Shown piece by piece: positions 23,105 to 31,664 of a DNA stretch of 64,000 nucleotides. The stretch spans positions 40,432,149 to 40,496,148 of the forward strand of contig JAMXBB010000009.1 in NCBI GenBank assembly GCA_024138015.1, in the 5' to 3' direction. A program made the translations under genes and the position numbers. Position 1 is the stretch's first letter. Each line of letters starts with the position of its first letter. The DNA is from Lumnitzera littorea. Lineage: Eukaryota; Streptophyta; Magnoliopsida; Myrtales; Combretaceae. The notes under the pieces are model-generated. The model was not told where the DNA came from. It saw only the letters and a list, made by a program, of their open reading frames with translations, and searched no databases.

Positions 23105-24642
23105 TTAAATTGTTCAATACAATACAAAAAAAATATCATTTGATCTATTTAAAAAATGATCTTGAATTTAAAAAAATTGAAGATCAACTCAACAATAAAA
23201 ATTTAAAAATAAAAATTTCTCAATTAGAATCAGAAATAAAAAATTTAATTTGCTCTACACTCCTAAATGCATTTTGGAATCGTAAATTGCATATTGTAGA
23301 TTTGCTATATGAGAATGATTTTGATGAAAAAAATATTCCAATAAAAGCCAGACCATCCTAAATGAATAGTGCAGTCTTAAACCATTGTAAAAATAAAATA
23401 AAAGATTTGCTTAATAAAAAATTAATCAGAAAAAGTAAATCTCCATGGAGTTGTTCTGCTTTTTATGTTAATAAAAATACAGAAATAGAAAGAGACATCT
23501 CAAGATTAGTAATCAATTATAAACCTCTTAATTCTACCCTTAAATGGATCAAATATCCAATACCCAATAAAAGAGATTTACTAAATAGGTTGAATAATGC
23601 TAAATTATTCTCAAAATTCGATATAAAATTTAGATTTTGGCAAATTCAGATTAAGGAAAGTGATAGGTACAAAACTGTCTTCACGATTCCTTTTGGTCAA
23701 TTTGAATAGAATATAATGCCATTTAGATTAAAAAACGCTCCTTCTGATTTCCAAATAATAATGAATGAAATTTTTAATGATCATGCTGATTTCGTAATAA
23801 TCTATATAGATGATGTTTTAATATTTTCATCTAATATAGATCAACATTTTAAGCATATAAAAATCTTCGTTAATATAGTAAAAAATAATAGTTTAGTTGT
23901 TTCACCTTCTAAGATTAGTATCTTCTAGACTAAAATTAGATTCTTAAGTTTTAATATCTACAATGAAACAATAATTCTTATATAGAGATCTATAGAATTT
24001 ACTAAAAAATTTCCTAATGAAATCAAAGATAAAAATCAACTTTAAAGGTTTTTAGGAAGCTTAAATTATGTTGCAAATTTTTTCCCAAATCTTAATATAA
24101 TATGTAAACTATTATATCAAAGATTAAAGAAAAATCCACCTCAATGGACAATTGAACATACAAATGCAATAAAATTAATCAAACAAAGAATTAAAGAAAT
24201 TCCTTGCTTGCATATAACAGACCCATTTCTACCAAAGGTAGCAGAAATTGATGCTTCTGATATAGGATTTGGAGGAATTCTAAAATAGAAACGAAATAAT
24301 AAAGAATATATTATTTAATTTGTGTCAAAAAATTGGAATGATTGTCAACGTAACTATTCCACAATTAAAAAAGAAATTCTAGCTATTATTTTAACAATTT
24401 CCAAATTTCAAGGAGATTTGTTAAATTAGAAATTTCTCTTAAGGATTGATTGTAAAGCAGCTAAAAATGTTTTATTAAAACATGTTCAAAATATTGCACC
24501 AAAACAAATTTTTGTTAGATGGCAATCAATTCTTTTTGTATTTGATTTTGAAATAAAGCATATTAATGGATCTTCCAATTCTCTTCCTGATTTTCTTACT
24601 TGTGAATTCTTGCAGGGAAATGCCTCCCAAAGAAAAGGATAA
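23105..24642 (+). pseudogene. Viral ORF1, reverse transcriptase and RNase H, broken
   Basis: Converts pregenomic RNA to DNA. RT: SPWSCSAFYVNKN (23443), RLVINYKPLN (23506), KFDIKFRFWQIQI (23617), VFTIPFGQFE followed by TAG for Trp (23707), MPFRLKNAPSDFQ (23716) and the intact catalytic YIDDVLIFS (23803-23829). RNase H: AEIDASDIGFGGIL (24243), KEILAI (24371), RIDCKAAKNVLL (24446) and HINGSSNSLPDFLT (24558), so the four acidic positions are present. In-frame stops at 23359, 23707, 23926, 24286 and 24427 among others make it inactive. The frame ends at TAA 24640-24642, inside the start of ORF2. Confidence 0.85.
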
Positions 24643-26012
24643 AGGAAAAGAAAAAGAAAAAATTTCTTCAACCTCCAATAAAGGATTAACCAATATCAAA
24701 TCATAGTTAGATGTTTGTAAATCATCTAACGCTCCTTTAGCAATCAAAGAGGAATACTCTTCTAGGACCTCAAAACCAATATCATCAAATAACCAATCCA
24801 TTCCCAATATCTAATCCAATGATGTCTTTTCAAAATTAACAGATACGGAACCTACTCCTGGATTGCTTAAAGTAATCTCAATAGTTCTATAATCATAAAA
24901 TAAAGTCCTAATTTTGCCTGGAATTCCTCAATCAATAGAAAATCAGAAGAAAAATTAGAATATTCAACTCACTGAGATATTAACTCCAGTATCTTCTGGA
25001 ATAATACCTGTAAATCAAAGATCAAAATTTTTATAAAACCTATTTCTAAATATGTTTTCTCTATAGAAGAAAACCTATCGAAAAAGGACCCCTTTGAATT
25101 TGTAAGGAAAATTTTTACAAAAGATTTTTATTATATACCATATGATATTTACAAGACAATCCAGTTTTATGAGAGAATTTTGATTAAAACTGGATCAATA
25201 AGATTCAGACATTTTGAAAAAGAATGAATGATTAGCTATTCTACAGCCAGAATGCTTAGAGTAATTAGTCTAAAAGAATGGCAAACTCATCTAACCACTC
25301 TAATAAAACTCATTATAGAACCATTTTCTACATAGCCAAGTCATTGAGCCTCTTATAATTATTATGATTATAAACAAGCTTGGTAGAATGTTTTTTATCA
25401 AATGAATCCAAAAAGATCACATACTTGTTAATATTTTTTGATAATTGTTCTTCCCGAAATCTTCTTAACTGGTTTGTACACTGGTGAAAACAATTTGGTT
25501 CAATTCCTGAAATTCTTTATGAAAATGCTAAGGAGGGTTTCAATACTTTCATAAAAGAATACAATCCTACATCTCATGAGAAAAATTTTCAAAAGGAGAT
25601 GTTATATTTTGTTCACATTGGAATATCTTAGATCATGGCCTAATAGTTCGATTACAAACTAGATTAGACATCAAATACAACCAATTTGGTCAAAATGTAC
25701 AAGGTCAAATGGTGGGATAGTTTCAAAATGTAGAATAGGCTTAAAAAGGACTTGATTCTAAATTGGGTCAAAACCAATTCCTCAACACCACTATCCAAGG
25801 TCTCAACTCCACAATATCACAATAGAGGATTTTTAATTTCTTTTCTGGCAAGTGCAACTTCTTCAAATCAAATGAAGTAAATTCTGGAAATGGCACTAGC
25901 AAATATCAATGAATCAACTTAGGAATCATGTTCAGAATCGGACTCGACATCTCACCATAGTGGGAATACCAATGAAGATGACTACTATAGGATAGATTTA
26001 GGAGATCCATAA
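24620..26012 (+). pseudogene. Viral ORF2, function unknown, broken
   Basis: ATG at 24620 opens a Lys/Glu-rich start (MPPKEKDKGKEKEKISS) that overlaps the end of ORF1 by 23 bp in another frame. Such a second ORF after RNase H is what florendoviruses have; its role is unknown. The middle region shows aromatic-rich blocks: KDFYYIPYDIYKTIQFYERI (25120), MLRVISLKEWQTHL, ASYNYYDYKQAW (25351), NWFVHWWKQFGSIPEILYEN (about 25468) and VKMYKVKWWDS. It ends in an acidic tail (TNEDDYYRIDLGDP, TAA at 26010). There are at least ten stops, mostly TAG or TAA, and a frame change near 25040. Antisense ORFs at 24486-24807 are mirrors. Confidence 0.65.
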
Positions 26013-26250
26013 ATATCAAATATTGTACACTTTTGCACTGTAGAGTAGAAATACGGTATTTTGTAAAAATACACATGTACTACAATGCACAATACTATCA
26101 ACATCCACCATTTGACATATTACTATCATACAGTAAAATGACATAATAAATTCATCATTTCCATAGTACCATATTTGCTACAATATTACTATTCATAACA
26201 GTAACTGGTCAAGATTTTCCATTATAAAAACAAACCTCTTTCATTACAGA
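26013..26250 (+). promoter_or_regulatory. Candidate pararetroviral promoter
   Basis: Intergenic sequence after ORF2 with TTATAAAAA at 26222-26230 as TATA box; transcription would start near 26255. Upstream lie two TGACAT boxes (26116 and 26142), which could be decayed TGACG-type activator sites, and several TACTATxxxATACA phrases. The position before the poly(A) signal and leader is that expected for the pregenomic RNA promoter. Confidence 0.55.
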
Positions 26251-26405
26251 AGATAGGTCGGAAAACACACACAACCTCTTACATCTTTTCCCTCTGCTCT
26301 CTTCTCTTCAAATCATCTTCTTCTAATTTCTCTTTCCACACATTATCTTTCTTTACTTCTAATCTTGCTTTCAACAATCAATTTCCTCATTCAAATACTT
26401 TCCCA

Positions 26406-26458
26406 AGAAGCATAATTGTTTGCTTCTCTTTATTCCTTGAAGCATAATTGTTTGCTTC
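26406..26458 (+). repeat. Two tandem hairpin-forming repeats in the R region
   Basis: GAAGCATAATTGTTTGCTTC occurs at 26407-26426 and again at 26439-26458 (32-bp period). Each copy can fold by itself (GAAGCA with TGCTTC, 8-base loop). They lie between the predicted transcription start and the poly(A) signal, so they would be present at both RNA ends. Confidence 0.75.
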
Positions 26459-26536
26459 TCTCTACCTTTCAATATTCTAATATTTCTTTCAATATCTATT
26501 TATGCTCTTGTATTTTGTATAAACCAATTTCAAATT

Positions 26537-26542
26537 AATAAA
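26537..26542 (+). terminator. Viral poly(A) signal AATAAA
   Basis: AATAAA about 285 bp after the predicted start, preceded by TTGTATTTTGTAT (26507-26519), like the UUUGUA far-upstream elements of caulimoviruses. It would define the terminal redundancy of the pregenomic RNA. Confidence 0.6.
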
Positions 26543-26893
26543 ATTTCTGTTTAATTAATTCTTCTTTTATATTACATCTCTATAGGGAATCTCCAATCAA
26601 TTTGGGTGTAATGCCACGAGATCTTATTTATTTATTTAATTATCAGTTGAACAAAACCCCATAATCGGCCGGTATTACCGCCTTTAGAGGTTTCATATTT
26701 GCATAAAACCCCACTAGTCTTAGCATTGACACCTGTGGTGGTTTTAATTATATTTTGCATACATATTTATATCACAATTTACTACCGATATTCATATTTA
26801 TAATTATCTGGATAGTACAATAGAATTTCTTGAGTAGTATTATACTAATTTAATTAATAGTAAATGGTATTAATAATATGTTTTGTTCTGTAG

Positions 26894-27037
26894 ATGTTTA
26901 AACAATATAATCCACAAAACTGGGAAGAAGAAGCTGAAGCTTTACAATATTTGTTCAGTGCTATAGTTTGGCTAGAGCACTTTCATAAAAATTATCTATG
27001 GCTTGCTTTCAGTGTAATCAATATTCTTGATCATTAA
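26894..27037 (+). CDS. Short leader ORF 1 (47 aa)
   Basis: Intact frame from ATG 26894 to TAA 27037 in the viral leader, upstream of the primer site. The protein begins MFKQYNPQNWEEEAEA and ends VINILDH; it is acidic in its first third and otherwise rich in aromatic and aliphatic residues. The pattern YNP, about 20 residues, LExFHxxY, then a hydrophobic run and NILD is shared with the next ORF. Caulimovirid leaders often carry short ORFs that affect ribosome shunting. The similarity between these ORFs suggests in addition that the peptide sequence was under selection. An inverted, mutated copy of this segment is at 27813-28028. Expression is not shown. Confidence 0.45.
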   Translation: MFKQYNPQNWEEEAEALQYLFSAIVWLEHFHKNYLWLAFSVINILDH

Positions 27038-27059
27038 TAAAACAATTTTTGTAAAATTT

Positions 27060-27215
27060 ATGTCTATAGACTATAATCCTTTTCGTGAAAATGAACAAGA
27101 TATAGAATTATTCTATACTTATTTAGAAAATTATATAACATTTCTTGAACAATTCCATAGGTTATATTTTTTGCTACTTAGAAGAGTAGAAAATATTTTA
27201 GATTATAATAATTAA
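27060..27215 (+). CDS. Short leader ORF 2 (51 aa), related to ORF 1
   Basis: ATG at 27060, in frame with a possible earlier ATG at 27027, and TAA at 27213-27215. The start at 27060 is preferred because similarity with ORF 1 begins there (DYNPFRENEQDIE against QYNPQNWEEEAEA). The C-terminal half aligns without gaps: LEQFHRLYFLLLRRVENILD against LEHFHKNYLWLAFSVINILD. Spacing to ORF 1 is 22 bp. Function unknown; no hit could be checked. Confidence 0.45.
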   Translation: MSIDYNPFRENEQDIELFYTYLENYITFLEQFHRLYFLLLRRVENILDYNN

Positions 27216-27227
27216 TTTAAATGATTG

Positions 27228-27323
27228 ATGTCTCAAAATACAAAAGACAATAACGGAGAAGATCTCATTGAATATAATCAATATTTAGAAGACACAATAA
27301 AATTTTTACTTTATATAATTTGA
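27228..27323 (+). CDS. Short leader ORF 3 (31 aa), possibly related
   Basis: ATG at 27228, TGA at 27321-27323, 12 bp after ORF 2. The segment EDLIEYNQYLEDTIKFL resembles EQDIELFYTYLENYITFL of ORF 2 (shared YLE-x-x-I-x-FL), but the NILD end is absent. A diverged copy at 18700-18770 keeps the same frame open. It ends about 110 bp before primer site 2. Confidence 0.4.
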   Translation: MSQNTKDNNGEDLIEYNQYLEDTIKFLLYII

Positions 27324-27433
27324 GCCTATTCTCTACTTGGAGATCGGTTTTACTTAGTAGATATATATTTTAAACAATAACTATACTAAGCTAATCTCTA
27401 ATATTAGGCTTAGTTCCTCTTGGGTGTCTACTT

Positions 27434-27446
27434 TGATATTAGAGCC
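27434..27446 (+). promoter_or_regulatory. Viral primer binding site 2 (tRNA-Met, decayed)
   Basis: TGATATTAGAGCC, two transitions from TGGTATCAGAGCC. It lies 8552 bp after site 1, so the two mark one genome length. The viral sequence breaks directly after it into an inverted fragment. Confidence 0.75.
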
Positions 27447-27812
27447 CCAATTTCATTCATGAAATTATAATATTCCTCTTTTATTTGTAATTTAAATTCA
27501 TTAAAAGTTTCAAAATACCATTTTCTAATTTTTTTCATTTTTGGGTGAATTAAATTCTTTATTTAAAATTATTCTATCGGGTTTGAAAGGTTTTTCTATG
27601 ACATTGAGTTCTAGATCACTTATTTCTATAATGAAGGTTCTCCATGTTCTGGTTCATTTAGTTGATAAACTGGTTAGGTTATACCAGACCTATTGTGAAC
27701 AATTCCTGTAATGGATGGATTATCATGAATATTTAGCTGTCTATCTGGCTAGTCATTGGGTCGAGTAGGGAATGTTGTATAAATTATTGGTGAAGGATTT
27801 AGAAGGTCTACT
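27447..27812 (-). pseudogene. Inverted movement/coat junction fragment of the virus
   Basis: Reverse complement of about 20075-20445, for example TTTCATGAATGAAATTGG on the minus strand, then TTTGAAACTTTTAATGAATT reading back into the linker. No open frame of note. It abuts primer site 2 without any spacer, so it arose by rearrangement before or during integration. Confidence 0.8.
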
Positions 27813-28028
27813 AATCTCCTTAGCTCTTATTAATGATCAGGAATATTGATTACATTGAAAGCAAGCCAAAGATAATTTTTATGAAAATGCTTTAGCCAAA
27901 CTATAGCACTGAACAAATATTGTAAAGCTTCAACTTCTTCTTCCTAGTTTTGTGGATTATATTGTTTAGATATCTATAGAACAAAACATATTATTAGTAC
28001 CATTCACTATTAATTAAATTAGTATAAT
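27813..28028 (-). pseudogene. Inverted leader fragment of the virus
   Basis: Reverse complement of about 26850-27040, covering short ORF 1 (minus-strand CCACAAAACTAGGAAGAAGA, with TAG for the Trp codon). With 26850-27040 it forms an inverted repeat of about 200 bp with arms some 770 bp apart. Confidence 0.8.
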
Positions 28029-28042
28029 GCCATATATATATA
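28029..28042 (+). repeat. Right copy of the direct repeat bounding the viral block
   Basis: GCCATATATATATA, identical to 17311-17324. Athila sequence resumes here. Confidence 0.8.
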
Positions 28043-30359
28043 AAAAACATTTGCCCTACTCACGCTCAACACAATCATTTCCCCTCTTACTTATGCCTTC
28101 CTTCTTCCCTCCATTTTCTTTCACACACAACACACAAACTCCTATAAACTCAAGGATCTCTACTACTCTCACTAATTTAAGAATCTAAGAAAGTTCTTAA
28201 TTCATCTTTTTCTCTAATTTTTCTAAAAAATTTACTTAGATTGGACTCTTATGCATGTTGGAGTAAGTAGAAATTGAAGTTTTTGCATGTGATAATCTTT
28301 AGAGTGTGTTCATAACTTTTCTTTTGAGAAGATAGGTAGTAAACATGAAGAACACAACCATGTTCTTGAATTGGTGTCAATCTTTGGGTTTGAAAGACAC
28401 GAGCTATGGCATGACTATATCATTTACAGTACATTGTTCTAGGCATACAATTCTAGAATGTTTGGGTTGTAATGTTAAACTTCATTGCTTTATATGCCTT
28501 ATTCTTCATTTTAGCCCTTAGGACTTTAGTATTTAATCAACATACAAGTGCTATTGATTCATGTTATCGAAGAATTAAGAGTTTAAGCATGCTTGGAATC
28601 TATTGTGTAACAATAGTTATGAGGATTACATGAAGGATTTCTCAAAAACACAACTATATTTTACATGCATACCATATATTTAACAAAATTCCTCAATGAG
28701 TTATAGTATTTATTTTCCACACTTAGTCATGATTTTTTATCTATTACTTTATTCTAAGTGTGGGGAAGCTCTGGTGTATTAGAAATTTGACTTGAATCTT
28801 ATTTCCTTTTGTAGAGAAACATAGTACTAAGAGCTAAATTACAAGTTAAGAGAAAAGAGCTCAGGAGGAGAGTTTGGTTGAAGATGTTGATGAGGACGAG
28901 GAGGATGAAGAATACAAAGAGGATGAGAATGAAATTATGGATGATGCCTCCAATTAGGAGGATTATGAGGTCAAGGTCTTGGAACTTTAAAGCTCATGTT
29001 AGAGATTTCGTTTGATTTAAACTACTTCAAATTTCATAACTTACAACTTTTGTGCATTGGTGTTACTCAAATTTTTAGGAGAGTATCAGTTTTTTTTTTC
29101 CCATTTTTATATTGTCTTACCCATGATTATTTTGATTGTTATATTTTATATTATGTGACTTGATTCGTACATTGAGAACAATGTACGGTTTTAAGTATGA
29201 GGAAGGGAATATAGAAACTTTTGCTACTTAGGAGGCTAATTTTTTCACATTTAACCCAATTTTATTATTTTATTGACTTACAATTATTTAGAAATTAGTA
29301 ACTTCTACTGAGTTGAATTGAATATGAATCAATACTTGATCTTTAATGTTTAATTTACATGATGCCAAAGTTGAAAGGAAAAATCATTGTAGAATAAAGT
29401 AAAGAATTATTTAGCTTAGGATTTTAGGACTTAGGATTAGAGCAACATCGCTGGTTAGAAATTAGTCATGATTATTTTTAAACCTTACTTTAATGTATAT
29501 TTTCCTCTTAGATAACCGAAGAGCCCTATAATCCTTAATAAACAAATAAATGAAATTTCTCTTTCAAGAAACCTTAGAAAAAAAAGAAATAGTTAGAGGC
29601 GAAAAGTAATAAAAATGAAAAAAAAAAAAGAGAAAAAAAAAAAGCAAAATTAGTAAGATTTCACCTTGGTGCTTCTGAAGAACGAAGTTGAATTCCACTA
29701 CTAATACCAAAATAAACTAAAAGAATAAGTTGATATAGATTAGCTTTGGTCCCTTAGAAGAGCAAGATTCTTTTCCGCTACCAATATAAGGACTAGGTTG
29801 GTATGGATCAATCCTAGTCCGTCATAACAGCAAGATCCTTTCCTGTTGCCAATACAATTATCCTTAAATAATTTGCATAATTAATAACATAAATTTAGTG
29901 AATTTGAAGCCAGCCAAAGGAAGATCAGAGGATTAGTAGATATAATATGTGTTTACTTTGAATTATAACGCTTAATAAGATTGAAGAGAGGGTTGTATGT
30001 ATTTTAGTTAAATAGGTTAAAATTTTTATGACTATTTCCTGATTGGCGAGATGTTAAATCTAATTTTCAGTACGAAATCCTTTATTAAATGATTTGGTTA
30101 AACTTTAATTTATATAGATTAGCTTGTGAACTCTAGTACTTTGTGTCCTTTAGATATTAAATAAAAAAGATTAAGTATAAGAGTTGAGGAAGTTATTTAA
30201 AGAAAATTGATTGGATTTGTAAGTTAAACCTTTCTAAGTTAAGTGCAATTTTTAGCTGGTTTCCTAAGCAATGATGGTTTTTAACTTAAGAATTCTTATC
30301 TTGATTTTTCTTTGATTTATTTGCTTAAGGACTAGCAAATTCTTAAGTGTAGAGAAGTT
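28043..30359 (+). other. Athila 3' internal region and UTR
   Basis: Mostly non-coding. An acidic tail from an ORF-1-like protein remains at about 28868-28990 (DVDEDEEDEEYKEDENE), with the rest of that ORF missing. The phrases AAGTGTGGGGAAG (28757) and TTTAAGTATGAGGAAGG (29190) are the Athila pre-LTR repeats. From 29640 to 29840 three phrases of the type CTTAGTCC..AGAAGAGCAAGATTC match the minus-strand element at 1435-1630. A polypurine tract GTGTAGAGAAGTT (30347-30359) sits directly before the 3' LTR. Confidence 0.7.
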
Positions 30360-31664
30360 TGATGAGTTTCTAATTGCATATATTTTATTTGGTGATTTTT
30401 TTATGTTTTTTTTTTATATTTGGGTTTATTTTTAGATAATAACACTTAATTAAGTAAAACTTTGTTTTCTAGGTTTTAAAAGTGACCTACGTGAGAAAAT
30501 GAGAAGATAGAAACAAAATTTCACTCAAATCGATATAGGTTGTGTCGTTTCCAAGCAAAATTGGAGTTACTTTTCTACTATTATAGCCTAGGACATGACT
30601 AAAAGACATGATCATGTCATCAGTCGTGTCATTTCTAGGTTTAGAAAAAAAAAAAAAAAGACAAACGTGAAGCACAGATTGTTACACGACCAAAAGACAC
30701 AATTGTATCCCCAATCATGTCTTTTCCAACCACCCTATTGTTTTTATTTCTTCATATATAAAGCCTTATTAGGGTTTATTTAAGAAAACATTTTAGCACG
30801 ACTTTGAGGGAGTTTTTAAAGCCAAGAACAACCAAGAAAGCGAAGAGAAATGAAGATTTCAAGATTCAATTTTTTTTTTTCATTTCATGATGATTCTTTC
30901 TATTATTTTCTACACTTTGATTGTAGATTATTATTTTAGGATGTGTAATGAGTAGAATCTTGGTATCTAGGTTTTATAGAACCTAGATCTATTCTTATGA
31001 CATGATTAGTATTGATTAATTTAGTTCTTTATTAATTTCTTGATTCAACCATGTATGCTTCATGATTTAGGTTATTATTTTCGCAAATAGTAATCTAAAG
31101 TTTGATATCTTATAAGAGAATCGAGAGATTTCTTATAAGATTAGATCTAGGCATAGTTGATGAGAATTGTTGCAAAATTAGAGATAATTTGCAAGATTTT
31201 TTTGGATTTTTCAAATTAAAGCGTAGAGAATTCATTATTCAATAATGCAATCTTAGGTCATACTATTGAGAAGAGATTTTAATAGGTGATTCTAAGGTTA
31301 GGGTTAATTGGCTTAAGAAAGTGGTTAACTTTAGTAGAGAATTCTCCTGGTCAAGAAAAATTAAATAATAAATTAGATTATCTTTAAGAAAATCACATGT
31401 TAGGTCTAGAAGAAGCAAGATCTAGGTATAATGTTGAATCTTGAATTAATTGCATTGTTTTCTTGTTAATTCTTGAATTACATCATAGTTAATCTTTAAT
31501 TTAGTTTTAGCAATAATTTAGAGTTACATGAAGTTTCTCGAAATTTAATTTGCCAGTTAGATAATAGAAACCTAATGAGTACTAGTAATTAGAGTCCCTG
31601 AGGAATTAACACTTGGACTTAATCCACTATATTATAAACTGATAGGTACACTTGCCTCGTATCA
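30360..31664 (+). mobile_element. 3' LTR of the Athila
   Basis: 1305 bp, starting TGATGAGTTTCTAATTGC and ending TGCCTCGTATCA, followed by the ATAGT duplication. Contains TATATAAAGCC at about 30753. The ORFs at 30487-30783 on either strand are chance readings. Confidence 0.9.

Larger units (their letters stand above)
17326..28028 (+). mobile_element. Endogenous caulimovirid (florendovirus/petuvirus type) block
   Basis: Composite of four viral segments: a partial coat-protein copy (17326-18699), a unit-length genome from leader to leader (18700-27446), an inverted movement/coat fragment (27447-27812) and an inverted leader fragment (27813-28028). Gene order is movement protein, coat protein with zinc knuckle, protease, RT and RNase H in one ORF, then a second overlapping ORF. 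Primer sites and a pararetroviral promoter/poly(A) region are present. There is no integrase, as is normal for caulimovirids. A single large ORF1 plus an ORF2 of unknown function fits endogenous florendoviruses; petuvirus is the next best. All large ORFs carry stops and frameshifts, so the locus cannot encode intact replication proteins. Confidence 0.85.
11409..31664 (+). mobile_element. Athila-type LTR retrotransposon, deleted and nested
   Basis: LTRs at 11409-14913 and 30360-31664 start TGATGAGTTxCTAATTG and end CCTCxTATCA. The element is flanked by a perfect 5-bp target duplication, ATAGT (11404-11408 and 31665-31669). A primer site of the tRNA-Asp type at 14920, an Athila gag at 15075, a protease remnant and Athila 3' UTR phrases identify it. 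RT, RNase H, integrase and most of ORF-1 are absent, so this copy was non-autonomous before the later insertions (solo LTR in the 5' LTR; pararetrovirus block in the internal region). Confidence 0.9.

Noticed and set aside
24486..24807. Two minus-strand ORFs at the end of the viral RNase H
   Set aside because: They overlap RNase H and the start of ORF2 on the plus strand and have no own motifs.
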